The notes: a model not told the origin generated them from the letters alone. Numbered from the stretch's first letter, positions 35,312 through 44,789 are shown. The stretch is 64,000 nucleotides of DNA from Streptomyces sp. TP-A0356 (GCF_001417775.1 NZ_BBZJ01000038.1:1-64000), one strand, 5' to 3'. Program-made: numbers and translations.

Positions 35312-36658
35312 CTAGTAGCCGACTGCGACCTCCATCCATTGCGGGTTCTGCATCGAGGTGTAGGCGGCCTGGCCGGCCACGTCGTCGTAGGGGAAGCCGT
35401 AGGCGAGGTGGCTGATGGCGTGGTCGTGCCAGTACTTGGCGTACCAGTTGGCCGGGTCGCCGGCGTAGAACCGGGCCGGGTCCTGCTGCTGGGCAGCCGG
35501 CAGGTCTGCGGTGTGCCGGTTCAGCGCCGCGCACAGGCCGGCGTTCGCCGCGAGGGAACCGGCGCATCCGAAGATGTTCGAGGTGGGCTCGTTGACGCCG
35601 ACCGAATTCGCATACGCGGTGAAGTAGTTGGCGTTGGCGCCGCCTGGGCGGAAGCTCGGGTCGCTGCCCGGGGCGATGATGCGGTACGGCGCCTGAGTCT
35701 GAGCCAGTACTTTGAACTGCTGCGGCACGGAATTCTGGAAGCTCTGGAAGACCTGCTGGCGGCTCATGGTGAACAGGTCCTGAGAGTCGCCCAGTTGGAC
35801 GCCCTGACCGCTGTGCGAGTGCAGTCGGATGGCCAAAGGCAGTCCCCAGGCGTCCACGCGGGTCGTGTTGCCGTTGAAGTCGGCGGTACCGCTGGTGAAT
35901 TCGATGAAGTCGTAGTTCTGGCTGTTCGGGGCGCCGACGTAGAAGTACATGCGCTGGGCGGGCCCTGCGACGATGTCGAGGTAGGGCTGTTCGGCAATCG
36001 AGTGGACCTGACCGTTGTAGCTCCAGTAGACCTGGCTGTCCGGGTAGGCGCCGTTGGTCCGGTTGAGGACCTTCACTTTCATGACGGCCGATGAGGCCGG
36101 GATGTCATCGGTCGTCCCCCAGAAGTTGTCCGGCGGCGTGGTCCCGGAGCCGCCGTAGACCTGGAACTCGTACAGCGAATAGCCGTACGGGGTGGCGCGT
36201 TGGGTGCCGTACATCCGCACATACCGGCCGGAGGCGGTCACGTTCAGGTTCTGTACACCGCCCGTGCCTGTGGTGGTCGAGTAGACGGTTGTCCACGGGC
36301 CGCTCGGGCTCGTGGCTGTCTGGATGGTGAAGGCCTTGGCATACGCGGCCTCCCATTTCAGGGTGACCTGCGTGATGGGCTGCTCGGATCCAAGGTCTAC
36401 TTGGATCCACTGAGGGTCGCTGAACGCGCTGGACCAGCGGGTCTGTTCATTGCCGTCCACCGCCTGGGAAGCAGGGAAGGACGCGTTCTCTGTGGAGGAG
36501 GCGGTGACGGGCCTGCCCTGGGAGAGCAGCGTTCCATCTGCTCGGGCCGGCGAAGGCGAGACGGCGTTGATGGCCAAAGCGGCGATCAACGCCAGGAGGA
36601 CGGCGAGGATGGTCTGGGGGCGACGCCGCGCACTGTGCGGTATGACGATGTTTAACAC
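35312..36658 (-). CDS. secreted GH64-like protein with F5/8 type C (discoidin) domain
   Basis: GTG 36658 follows AAGAGGAG and opens a signal peptide (RPQTILAVLLALIAALAINA, cleavage after SPARA). Residues about 45-175 are a discoidin/CBM32-type domain: VTASSTENASFPASQAVDGN, RWSSAFSDPQWIQVDLGSEQ, YVRMYGT, LYEFQVYG. The C-terminal 270 residues start MKVKVLNRTNGAYPDSQVYW and resemble the GH64 beta-1,3-glucanase/thaumatin-like superfamily, ending HDHAISHLAYGFPYDDVAGQ. It is probably exported to bind and cleave beta-1,3-glucan, for example in fungal walls. The 448-residue length fits. It sits alone between inverted IS5 fragments, suggesting mobilisation. Confidence 0.82.
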   Translation of the reverse strand: MLNIVIPHSARRRPQTILAVLLALIAALAINAVSPSPARADGTLLSQGRPVTASSTENASFPASQAVDGNEQTRWSSAFSDPQWIQVDLGSEQPITQVTLKWEAAYAKAFTIQTATSPSGPWTTVYSTTTGTGGVQNLNVTASGRYVRMYGTQRATPYGYSLYEFQVYGGSGTTPPDNFWGTTDDIPASSAVMKVKVLNRTNGAYPDSQVYWSYNGQVHSIAEQPYLDIVAGPAQRMYFYVGAPNSQNYDFIEFTSGTADFNGNTTRVDAWGLPLAIRLHSHSGQGVQLGDSQDLFTMSRQQVFQSFQNSVPQQFKVLAQTQAPYRIIAPGSDPSFRPGGANANYFTAYANSVGVNEPTSNIFGCAGSLAANAGLCAALNRHTADLPAAQQQDPARFYAGDPANWYAKYWHDHAISHLAYGFPYDDVAGQAAYTSMQNPQWMEVAVGY

Positions 36659-36841
36659 GGTCGTACTCCTCTTACGGGTGGGGGCCGTGACGGAGACCGC
36701 AAAGACAAACGCTTGCTGGCGAGTGATGCTCGCAAGCACCCGCGCGTGAGTCAATGGTCTGTACCTAAGAGGCCAAAGCGGCCCATGCAGGGTTCGGGGG
36801 TCGAACGGTCACAGCGGGCCGCCTGCCGCCATCGCGGTGAA

Positions 36842-37201
36842 TCACCCCGCCGCTGCGCCGGTCGCGTGACGGGCGGCATGCTGGTGAGCCCCCCGGACGA
36901 TGGTGGAGTCGACCTGGACCAGCCAGTCGATGTCACCGGCGGCGTCCGCCTGTGCCTGAATCTGTTGCAGAGCTCGGGTGAACACGCCGTCGAGGGCATA
37001 GCGGCGGAAGCGGGTGTAGACCGTCTGACATGACCCGTAACGTTCCGGCAGGTCACGCCACGAGATGCCAGTACGGATCTTGTAGACCATCCCGTTGATG
37101 ACCCGCCGGTCCTCCACCCGCGGCCATCCCGTGGCCGCGTGAGGTATCAGCGAAGCGAGTAACTCCCACTCCCCATCGGTGAGTTCATGACGACGTATCA
37201 A
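36842..37201 (-). pseudogene. IS5-family transposase N-terminal fragment
   Basis: MIRRHELTDGEWELLASLIP through GMVYKIRTGISWRDLPERYG is the DUF4096-like start of an IS5 transposase, and DIDWLVQVDSTIVRGAHQHA includes the first catalytic Asp. The protein ends soon after (ARHATGAAAG) without the rest of the DDE domain. It is about half the expected length. Confidence 0.75.
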
Positions 37202-37566
37202 TCCACCATGACAAGCGGCGCAACGTGGTGGAACTTGGGCCCGTTGTCCGCCGTGGTCGGCCCGACCATGAGCCCGACCGCGGTGGACAAGGGGTGCATG
37301 GACGGCCCGACCACGGCCCCTTGACCGGGCGGCCCGCTGCCGGAATGTGCGGCCCGCGTTTTCCCTTAGACCATCCCTGCGACCAGGCGTCGTCGGAGTG
37401 CGGTCAAGGGGGGCTTGTGCATGCTCCTCCCTCGGTCACCGCCCCGGTTTGACGCCGACCTCGTCCGTGTCAGGCAAGGGTGACGGGGCGTTACTCACTT
37501 TCGGTTGACGGACGGGACAGCGGTGGGGCGGTGCAGCGCCCGGTCGCCGTGGTCGGGTGATCGGGT
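37202..37566. other. gap without a recognisable gene
   Basis: No frame in this 365-bp stretch has a start with a ribosome-binding site or protein-like composition. It separates the IS5 fragment from the 3' end of the FG-GAP gene. I see no clear terminator hairpin. Confidence 0.3.
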
Positions 37567-39312
37567 TCAGATCAGGGTGTTGTAGATGCTCCAGCCTGTG
37601 CCGATCTTCGTGGGGGCGGCGAAGGGTGCGGACGGGTTGCCGGTGCCCTTGCAGAGCCAGAGGACTCCGTTGTGGTCGACGGCGAGCAGGTCGGCTTTGC
37701 CGTCCCCGTTCATGTCGTAGGTGCTGAGAAGGGTGGTGTAGGTGTTCCAGCCGGCGCCGAGGCGGGTGCGGGCGGTGAAGGGGGCGGTGGGGTTGCCGGT
37801 GCCTTTGTACAGCCACAGCACGCCGTCGTGGTCGCGGGCGAGGAGGTCGGGGTGGCCGTCGCCGGTGAGGTCCGTTCCACCGGTCAGTGCGGTGTAGGTG
37901 TTCCAGCCGGCGCCGAGGCGGGTGCGGGCGGCGAAGGGGGCGGTGGGGTTGCCGGTGCCTTTGTACAGCCACAGGACCCCGTCGTGGTCGCGGGCGAGGA
38001 GGTCGGGGTGGCCGTCGCCGGTCAGGTCGCCCGCGCCGACGAGCGTGTTGTAGGTCTGCCAGCCCGTGCCGACGCGTGTCCGCGGCGCGAAGGGGACGGT
38101 GATGTGTCCGGTGCCTCGGTAGTACCAGAGGACGCCGGAGGCGTCGCGGGCGACGAGGTCGCCGGTGCCGTCGGCCTTGAGGGCGGACAGCTTGGTGATG
38201 GCGTTGTAGATCTGCCAGCCGGTGCCGGCCTTGGCGCGGGGGGTGGCGTGGTTGTACTGGGGGGTGGGGGAGGCCTGGTACTGCCACAGAACGCCGGCGC
38301 TGTCGCGTCCGTAGAACGCGGCTCGGGCGAAGGCCGGAACCACGTCGGAGGTCAACTTCAGGTCCTCCCGCCAGCCGCCGTATTGGGTGCCTTGGGCATC
38401 ACGTACCTCGATGGCTCCGGTCAGCGTGCCGGCCGGCAGTCCCCAGGCGGCGTTGAAGTGGAGGTACTGGTCCTGCTGGGCATGGGACTGCCAATCGCTG
38501 AGGGGAGGCAGCTCGACGGCAAGGGAGCCGTCGGCGCCGAACGTCCACGTGCCTGGGGTGAACTGCTGGTCGTCGGCGGAGTAGCCGACCGTGAGGGCGG
38601 ATGCGAGTTGAGTTGCGGTGTAGCCGGCGTTGGCGATCTGCTGTGCGGTGAACACGAACCGGGTGCGGGTCGACTGGGGTGGCGTCTTCATGGCTATCTG
38701 GAAATTCAGCCGTTCGTCGACGGGGCGGGTGTCGCCCGTGGCGACCACGAGTGAAGTGTTGTACTCGGTGTAACCCTGGGGGCTGTGCCAGGTGGGGCTG
38801 AGGTAGGGGTGGTTCACGAAGATCCGTGCGTCAGTGCCGAGGCTGGAGTGGGTGATGACGCTGTCGGAGGCGCCGTCGATCAGGTAGGCCCGGACAGGGT
38901 TGAACTCGTACGCGGGGTAGCTGGCGCTGACGTGGAGGTGGATGACCCCGCTGGCCAGCGGAGCGCCTTTGACGCCGTTGTGGTCGCTGTCGTCGGCGCC
39001 CATGAGAACGTAGTTGGTCCGTGCCTCGTGGACGATGGGGAGTGTGTTACCGGCATCGTCGGTGAAGTGCAGGTTGTCCGCGGAGTTGCTGCTGGCGAGT
39101 TCGAGGCGGATGTAGGCGTCGGCGGCCGGCGGCGCCTTGACGGTGACGTCCATCTCACCGGCCGGGCCCCACAGGTCGATTCCGCCGTTCATGCTGACGG
39201 CGATGGCGGGAGCGGCGGGGTCCGCGCTCGCGCTCTGCAGCGGCGTGAGGCCGACACCGGCTCCGAGGGCAGCGACGGCAAGTGCGGTGCGGTGGCGGCG
39301 TGGTATGCGCAC
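37567..39312 (-). CDS. secreted FG-GAP/VCBS-repeat protein
   Basis: GTG 39312 with GAGAGGAACC upstream gives 581 residues. A signal peptide (RRHRTALAVAALGAGVGLTP, cleavage near SASA-DPA) is followed by about 300 residues of beta-rich sequence (LWGPAGEMDVTVKAPPAADA). The C-terminus has about five tandem FG-GAP units of roughly 48 residues, with the calcium-loop motif D-x-[TN]-G-D-G-x-x-D (DLTGDGHPDLLARDHDGVLW repeated twice) and 'LYKGTGNPTAPF.ARTRLGAGW'. Such proteins form extracellular beta-propellers. The repeats are close to identical in DNA as well, implying recent duplication or gene conversion. The ligand is unknown. Confidence 0.85.
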   Translation of the reverse strand: MRIPRRHRTALAVAALGAGVGLTPLQSASADPAAPAIAVSMNGGIDLWGPAGEMDVTVKAPPAADAYIRLELASSNSADNLHFTDDAGNTLPIVHEARTNYVLMGADDSDHNGVKGAPLASGVIHLHVSASYPAYEFNPVRAYLIDGASDSVITHSSLGTDARIFVNHPYLSPTWHSPQGYTEYNTSLVVATGDTRPVDERLNFQIAMKTPPQSTRTRFVFTAQQIANAGYTATQLASALTVGYSADDQQFTPGTWTFGADGSLAVELPPLSDWQSHAQQDQYLHFNAAWGLPAGTLTGAIEVRDAQGTQYGGWREDLKLTSDVVPAFARAAFYGRDSAGVLWQYQASPTPQYNHATPRAKAGTGWQIYNAITKLSALKADGTGDLVARDASGVLWYYRGTGHITVPFAPRTRVGTGWQTYNTLVGAGDLTGDGHPDLLARDHDGVLWLYKGTGNPTAPFAARTRLGAGWNTYTALTGGTDLTGDGHPDLLARDHDGVLWLYKGTGNPTAPFTARTRLGAGWNTYTTLLSTYDMNGDGKADLLAVDHNGVLWLCKGTGNPSAPFAAPTKIGTGWSIYNTLI

Positions 39313-40497
39313 GGGTGGTTCCTCTCGAAGGTGCTTCGCTCGGATGCTTGCCGGAGCTCGGGGAGCCGGCAGCGAATGACGGGCAGCCTCGATCAGCTTC
39401 GATTGACCGACACACCGACGAGGCGTTCCCGTAACTCGACAACATTCTGCACCCGCTTGATCAACATCTGTTTGCCCGAACTCGGCATCAACCGTTCTCG
39501 CCCTACACCGACGAAGCCAGTGGCGACCAGTGCGGCGAGGATCTGGGAGCGGGAGGTCTGTTCGCCTGCTGCTGTGGCGGCGCGCACGTTTGCGGTAGGC
39601 CAGGCGCATGCGCTGCACGGTGGTGCGCGAGACGCGGCCGAAGCCGAGTGCGGTCAGCTCCTCGGCTTTGGCCTGCCCCCGCTCGGCCAGCGTGTGCTGT
39701 TCGGCGTCGTACTGCGGCCGTACCGCCCCGCGGAAGCGGACGTGTGCCCCGGCCCTGATAGCCGGCCGGGCATCCCGTCGTGCGGTCACCCCGCCCCTCC
39801 CGTCTTGCCGGGCCTGCTCCAGCCCCGGGCGAAGGACAAGCAGCTGCTGCCGCGCGAGCGGCCCACGCAGCTCTGGTCGCCGCCCAGTCCCAGGTCCGAT
39901 CGGCGCGTACCGGCGACGGCCTGCTGGCGTCGTCGACGGGCTGCGGTTACACGGGGCGCTCTGGTACGCAGCTCCAGCAGCGCTACACGGCCTTGCCAGA
40001 TTCCGAAGACCGCGCCGTCCCGGTCCGCGGCCAGCGCCGCCCGGCCCCTGCCGAGACGCAGCGGGCCGACCGCGATGGTGGCGCACCGCTCCCGGATGCG
40101 GGCGGGCGTGAACTCACACATCGTGCGGCCCGAAGCTGAAGGCCACCTGGTGACCCGTCCTGCCACCTATCCAAGGCTGCCTCTGATCCGGCGGTCGGCC
40201 CCCGAGAGCGGGCCACCTTCTGTGAGCCCTTTCCAGGCTGATCTCGCAGGTCGGGGCGGGTGTGTAGCCCGGGCATCGATGCGGGCGCGGTTCCTGGTAC
40301 GACACTTTGACAGGGTCGGAGCATGCTGCGGCTGGCTCACCGTCACGATGTGGTCAGCGCAGGCGGCACCACGGCCGCTGGCCGGGTGTCGGGCCGCCGC
40401 TCTCGATGGCGGGTGCGGGCCATACGAGGTGTCGTCGATCCAGGCTCGGGACCACCGCAGGCCTGAAGGGGTGACCGTGGTGGGGATGGCGGGTGCC
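39313..40497. other. degenerate region without an assignable gene
   Basis: Around 39560-39700 the minus strand contains coding-like pieces (EELTALGFGRVSRTTVQRMR then LAYRKRARRHS), and near 40020-40130 another (MCEFTPARIRERCATIAVGP then LRLGRGRAALA). They lie in different frames. The second resembles the start of a helix-turn-helix protein. They may be one broken gene. No intact start-to-stop gene is supported. Confidence 0.3.
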
Positions 40498-41742
40498 TCA
40501 TCGGATGAACCGGATCTGCGGGTAGCGGGGTGAAGGGTGCTGGAGCAGGTGGTTGTCTAGGTGGCGTAGGTGAAGGTCGAAGAATGCTCGTATGTAGTCG
40601 CGTTGCGCGTGGATGGCGCGGTGCGGGTCGAGGGTGCCGATTGCTTGCGTCACCTGGCTGGGCGTCAACCCGAGGACGGGCGCGGCCTGGGGTAGCAGTG
40701 TCACCAGGTCGGTGAACGAGGTGTGGGTGGAGCCGATGAGGGCCAGCTCGCGTTTCCAGCCGTACTGGCTGGTCCAGAACTGATCCCAGCTGGGATCCTC
40801 CGGGCCTGGGCCGGGGTCGCTGCCAAAGAGAAGGAATGGCCGGTCGGTGCCGGCGGTGAGGGGTGGCAGAAGGCTGCCGTCCAGGTTGACGCCGGCCCGC
40901 AGGCGCCGGTCGGCGCGGATGGCTGCGGCGGCTGTGGCGCCGCCGAGGGAGTGGCCCAGCATGCCGACGCGGGACAGGTCGAACGCGCCGGCGAGGGTGG
41001 GTGGCAGGGGTCGCCGTCCGGAGTCGGTGTTGTGTCCGGCGTTGAGCGCGGCGAGCTGGTCCAGCACGAACCGGGTGTCCGCGGTGCGGACAGCGAGGGC
41101 CTTGGCGATCAGGGCATCGTCGATGTCGCCGGTGATGGCGAAGGTTTCCACCCGGCCGCCGGGAAATTCGACTTGGTCGGCGTCGTAGGTGTGGTCGATG
41201 GCTACGACCAGGTAGCCGTGGCTGGCTAGTTCCTCGATCAGAACAGTGCCGAGGCTGCGGTCGCTGCGCAGGCCCGGTGAGTACAGGACGACCGGCCTCC
41301 CGCACCGGCCGCGGTCCACCGGTGCGGCCAGGTGGGCGTGCGTGGTCGGCAGCAGCAGCGTGCCGGACGGGATGCCCTGTTCCCGCTCGAAGTAGGGGAC
41401 GGCGCCGGGTGACATCCACGGCGCGGGCGGGTGGCCATGGGCGGCGTGTGCCGGGTACCAGAGCTGGATCATGAGTTCGCGGACCGGGCGGGAATCCTGC
41501 CAGGGATCGACGCGCGCCCGGTCGAGCAGGTGCAACGAGACCGTGCCCAGGGGGTGTGGACCGGTTGGTGCGGGCAGGGTGAGCCGCACCGGAGTCGGCG
41601 TGGGGTCGGCGGCGACGGGCGAGTTCGCGGCGGGTCGCGACTGGGCGGATGCCGCGTGGGCCATCGGGAGGGAAGCGATGGCTGAAGCCGCGGCGGTACC
41701 GAGCAGCGCTCGGCGGGTCAGGAGTCGTCTCTCGTTCACCAT
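40498..41742 (-). CDS. Tat-exported alpha/beta hydrolase (platelet-activating-factor-acetylhydrolase/lipase-like)
   Basis: The 414-residue product starts at ATG 41742. A twin-arginine signal (NERRLLTRRALLGTAAASAI then ASLPMAHAASA) directs export. The catalytic serine lies in GMLGHSLGGATAAAAI (G-H-S-L-G). The oxyanion/strand motif VLYSPGLRSDRSLGTVLIEE and ELASHGYLVVAIDHTYDADQ match PAF-acetylhydrolase-like esterases. A late His in GSTHTSFTD completes the triad. The ATG lies 7 bp from a 64-bp palindrome shared with the divergent membrane-protein gene, so transcripts may be leaderless or nearly so and co-regulated. Confidence 0.85.
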   Translation of the reverse strand: MVNERRLLTRRALLGTAAASAIASLPMAHAASAQSRPAANSPVAADPTPTPVRLTLPAPTGPHPLGTVSLHLLDRARVDPWQDSRPVRELMIQLWYPAHAAHGHPPAPWMSPGAVPYFEREQGIPSGTLLLPTTHAHLAAPVDRGRCGRPVVLYSPGLRSDRSLGTVLIEELASHGYLVVAIDHTYDADQVEFPGGRVETFAITGDIDDALIAKALAVRTADTRFVLDQLAALNAGHNTDSGRRPLPPTLAGAFDLSRVGMLGHSLGGATAAAAIRADRRLRAGVNLDGSLLPPLTAGTDRPFLLFGSDPGPGPEDPSWDQFWTSQYGWKRELALIGSTHTSFTDLVTLLPQAAPVLGLTPSQVTQAIGTLDPHRAIHAQRDYIRAFFDLHLRHLDNHLLQHPSPRYPQIRFIR

Positions 41743-41748
41743 CGCCAA

Positions 41749-41812
41749 AACGTAAGGTGTCCCTTCCATCGAGTCAAGGGTGCTTGACTCGATGGAAGGG
41801 ACACCTTACGTT
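41749..41812. promoter_or_regulatory. 64-bp perfect palindrome between divergent genes (shared promoter/operator)
   Basis: Two 30-bp arms (41749-41778 and 41783-41812) are exact complements across a 4-nt centre. Each arm carries TTGACT on its outward strand, and 17 bp further on TACGTT at its end, so each looks like a symmetrical promoter. The divergent ATGs lie 7 nt outside each arm, implying leaderless or near-leaderless transcripts. The small XRE regulator downstream is a candidate binder. Confidence 0.75.
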
Positions 41813-41818
41813 CGTCGC

Positions 41819-42226
41819 ATGGCAAAGCAGGTACAGCAAGACCAGATGACGCGCGCGGCCCGCCGCGCTGTACTCATCGACGGCATACCCGTGTCCACGT
41901 TGGGCGTGATAGCTCTGGCACTGGGCAGCAACCCCCATCAGAGCACCGCCCAGAAGGCCTGGTGGATCGCGACGACCGCCGTCTTCACCCTCGCGATCGC
42001 CTGGGTGCTGCTGCGGGCGTTCCGGCGCGCGGACGAATACCTGCGCAGGATTCAGTTGGAGAGCATGGCCATCGCGTTCGCCGCAGTCCTCGTAGGGCTG
42101 CAAGTGGCTACCCTGCTCGATGCCGCAGGCATCATCCAGCTCCATCAGCTCGCGCAGTTGATCCTCCTCGGTGGCGTGGCGATCTGGATGACGATCGCGG
42201 ACCTGCGTACCCGCCTGCACCGGTGA
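41819..42226 (+). CDS. four-TM membrane protein
   Basis: The 135-residue product (MAKQVQQDQMTRAARRAVLI) has hydrophobic segments near 22-38, 50-65, 85-103 and 112-127, with RRADEYLRRIQLESMAIAFA between the second and third. This layout is common for small membrane proteins encoded directly before a YozG-type XRE regulator. It reads from one arm of the 64-bp palindrome with only 6-7 nt of leader. No enzymatic motif is visible. Confidence 0.8.
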   Translation: MAKQVQQDQMTRAARRAVLIDGIPVSTLGVIALALGSNPHQSTAQKAWWIATTAVFTLAIAWVLLRAFRRADEYLRRIQLESMAIAFAAVLVGLQVATLLDAAGIIQLHQLAQLILLGGVAIWMTIADLRTRLHR

Positions 42227-42235
42227 GGGCGCACT

Positions 42236-42454
42236 GTGAAGAACCGGCTACGCGAACTGCGTGCAGCTCGGCGGTGGAGCCAGGCCGACCTGGCCGACCG
42301 GTGCCACGTCTCCCGGCAGGCCATCAACGCCATCGAAACCGAGCGGTACGATCCCAGCCTGCCTCTGGCGTTCACCATCGCCGACGTCTTCGGCCTGACC
42401 ATCGAGGAAATCTTCCGTCCTGACCGGACGGAAACGACGGGCGACCCGGCCTGA
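42236..42454 (+). CDS. small XRE-family (YozG-like) transcriptional regulator
   Basis: The 72-residue protein starts GTG 42236 after GAGGG, 9 bp past the membrane-protein stop. It is one Cro/CI-type helix-turn-helix: LRELRAARRWSQADLADRCH then VSRQAINAIETERYDPSLPL, finishing AFTIADVFGLTIEEIFRPD. Regulators of this size usually control their own operon. The palindrome at 41749-41812 is a natural candidate site, which would make the lipase-like gene part of the same regulon. Confidence 0.88.
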   Translation: MKNRLRELRAARRWSQADLADRCHVSRQAINAIETERYDPSLPLAFTIADVFGLTIEEIFRPDRTETTGDPA

Positions 42455-42462
42455 CATCGAGT

Positions 42463-42978
42463 CTCTTCAGCCGGTATAGCGGTTCGAATTCGATGTCGTG
42501 CAGGACGAGGACGGCGTGCACGAATGTGGTGGCGCGACGTGGGCAGCAGCGCAGCTTGGCCAAGGTCTTCCAGGTCTTGAGAGTGGCGATCGATTGTTCG
42601 CCGCGGGCGCGGCTCTTCGCGTTAGCCCGGTACACAGCCTGCTGACGGCGTGACAGCTTCGGCCTGCAGCGGCGCTGCTTGAACGGGGCGCGCACGCTGC
42701 CGCGAGCACCTTGATAGCGTTTATCGGCGAAGGTCATCACGTCTGCGCTGGCCAACGCCTTGATGATTCCCTGGGTTCGAGCCGCGGTCAGGTCGTGCAC
42801 CGCGCCCGGCAAGGCCGGTGAGGCCCACACGAGCCGGTCCGCCGCATCAGCGATGACCTGCACATTCACGCCATGGCGCTTGTGCTTGCCGTCGTAGTAC
42901 GGCCTCTGATCGGCGACTCGACCGATCGGGATGAGCGTGCCGTCCAGGATCGCGCACCCTCCTTGGCCACGGCTTGTT
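42463..42978 (-). pseudogene. IS5-family (DDE_4-type) transposase, N-terminus missing
   Basis: The fragment starts around GCAILDGTLIPIGRV with the first Asp, continues PYYDGKHKRHGVNVQVIADA, SPALPGAVHDLTAARTQGII and ADKRYQGARGSV, and reaches the Glu region RARGEQSIATLKTWKTLAKL, ending VLVLHDIE. The N-terminal helix-turn-helix domain is absent, and no terminal repeat could be paired. It lies against the end of the XRE gene. Confidence 0.75.
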
Positions 42979-43140
42979 TTCGGTGAACTTCCGTGACGGC
43001 CGGGCAAGGCTCAGTCATCACTCAGCGTGACCGCACCACAAAAGCTGAGCCAGAGCCCGAAAGCCGACAGCATCTGTGCACGAGTTTGGGCAGCACTCGA
43101 AGCTCTGCAGAAATCGAACAGCTCATGACTTCAGGCAGCA

Positions 43141-43172
43141 CGGGCCCCTGCCGGGAGTTCAGCAGGGGCCCG
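43141..43172. terminator. GC-rich hairpin, terminator-like
   Basis: CGGGCCCCTGC (43141-43151) pairs with GCAGGGGCCCG (43162-43172) over a 10-nt loop. It lies in an otherwise gene-free 260-bp stretch between the IS5 fragment and the hydrolase gene. The direction cannot be told and there is no T-tract. Confidence 0.45.
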
Positions 43173-43268
43173 GGGTATGGAGAGCTGCGGAGGGCCGAGA
43201 CCTGTCCTCGATGAGCGGCATGCCGGCCGACATCGGCTACCGTCTGCTGGCGGTCTGACGGCCCGGCC

Positions 43269-44003
43269 TCACTTCAGATGTCTGGTGAAGAACTGGGCTG
43301 CGGCGTCTCCCGCGAACTGCGGGACGCCGGTGTGCCCGCCCATGTTGGCGTGCAGGGACTTCTCCTTGGAGCTGAAGGCGTCGAACAGGTCTAGGGCCGC
43401 TTGCCGGTCGTTCCCTTCGTCGTCCCACTGCAGCAGGACGTGCAGTGGAATAGTGACCTGCCGGGCCTCCTCGAACATGGCGCGAGGCACGAAACTCCCG
43501 GCGAAGAGACCGGCGGCCACGATGCGCGGCTCGACTACCGCAAGCCGGATGCCGATGGAGATCACTCCCCCCGAGTACCCGACCGGGCCGCCGATCTCGG
43601 GCAGCGAAAGGAGGGCGTCCAGGACGGCCTGCCATTCCGGGACTGCTCTTTCGACCAGCGGGAGGATGAGGGCGTCGACGATCTCGTCGCTGACCGGCTC
43701 GCCGGCCGCCATCGCCCGGCGCAGGTCGGCGCGGGCCTGCTCGGCGGCGGGCCAACGGGGCCGGTCGCCGCTTCCGGGGAGCTCGATGGTGGCCGTGGCG
43801 AAGCCCTCCGCCGCGGAGTGCCGGGCCCGGGCCACCAGTCGGGGATACATCTTGCGCAGCCCGAGGGGAGGGGGGCCGAGCAGGATCAGCGGCACCGGTG
43901 CGGATGCGGATGCGGGTGTCCACAGGATGCCGGGGACCTCACCGAGGGTGAACTCGCGTTCGAGGACGCCGTCGTCGAGGTGCTGCTGGGAAGTGAAATG
44001 CAT
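43269..44003 (-). CDS. alpha/beta hydrolase (dienelactone-hydrolase-like)
   Basis: The 244-residue product (MHFTSQQHLDDGVLEREFTL) follows a GAAAGG ribosome-binding site. It has the strand LILLGPPPLG, GFATATIELPGSGDRPRWPA, a nucleophile elbow with the sequence GPVGYSGGVISIGIR (G-Y-S-G-G, Ser), IPLHVLLQWDDEGNDRQAAL with the Asp, and a late His in ANMGGHTGVPQF. This is a complete small serine-hydrolase fold. The substrate is not predictable. It is a single gene and looks intact. Confidence 0.85.
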   Translation of the reverse strand: MHFTSQQHLDDGVLEREFTLGEVPGILWTPASASAPVPLILLGPPPLGLRKMYPRLVARARHSAAEGFATATIELPGSGDRPRWPAAEQARADLRRAMAAGEPVSDEIVDALILPLVERAVPEWQAVLDALLSLPEIGGPVGYSGGVISIGIRLAVVEPRIVAAGLFAGSFVPRAMFEEARQVTIPLHVLLQWDDEGNDRQAALDLFDAFSSKEKSLHANMGGHTGVPQFAGDAAAQFFTRHLK

Positions 44004-44282
44004 GGACGTACCTTTCGGGAGTGCACTGAAACGGCGCTCCCGGACGACCTATCGCCCGACCGTGACCCCGGAGGGGAGCACCCATGTCGATACAGCGTTC
44101 ACGGGTACCACCTCCTCGATCTCTCGCACGGCCTCCGGAAAAGTAGCAGTGGTCGCCGTGGTCCGCCAACGGGTTTTCGCGGAGCCTCCGTGGCCGGATA
44201 CCACGCGGACACTACGCAGAGCTACTTGAGGACCTGAAGCGTGGGGTCCGCAATGCTGACCACCCGGAGGCAACCTGGATGC

Positions 44283-44768
44283 CCCCTGCTGGGAAGACTT
44301 CGAAGAGCTCGATGAAGAAGAGCGTGCCCAGCAGTTAGCGCACATGGAGGGCGCTGAGCGCTGCGCGGCGCCCTATGGGCGGTCGCCCCTTCGCACTCAC
44401 GCCAATGTCCTGGACCTTCTTCTGGCCGCAGGAGTCATCTACGAAGTGCCTGACGAGGCCGGGGTTCCGCGCATTTACCCGAGAATTCCGGCACCCGTGC
44501 CAGGAGAAGTTTCCCCTGGACGAGGAAGAGGCTGCCATCCAAGGGAAGCTTCGGGTCGACAGCGCCACCCCCACGAGGCACGTGAGGCAGTCCGTCTCCT
44601 CACAGAGGAGGCACCACCAGCCTCGACCTCACCAAACTCCCGTCGCACAAGGTCTTCCGTATCCGGTGCGACTGGGACCGGTTCGACCAGGTGCGGATCG
44701 ACATTCACGGCATGACCGAGGACGGCCAGCTGTCGGTCACACTGCCCAGGGACGAGGGCCAGCCGTAG
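44283..44768 (+). pseudogene. DUF6042 family protein, frameshifted
   Basis: Pieces in three frames join into one protein. First comes CWEDFEELDEEERAQQLAHM, then SPLRTHANVLDLLLAAGVIY, EVPDEAGVPRIYPRIPAPVP, FPLDEEEAAIQGKLRVDS (new frame), and finally LTKLPSHKVFRIRCDWDRFD with VRIDIHGMTEDGQLSVTLPR (third frame), ending TAG 44768. This order matches DUF6042 proteins of Streptomyces. At least two frameshifts and a small deletion in the middle make it non-functional. Confidence 0.65.
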
Positions 44769-44789
44769 CCGCTTCCGGCACTCAGCTGT

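Noticed and set aside
37672..38754. Plus-strand 360-codon frame with Gly/Val/Ala repeats
   Set aside because: It mirrors the FG-GAP tandem repeats of the real minus-strand gene; the repetition is inherited from the other strand.
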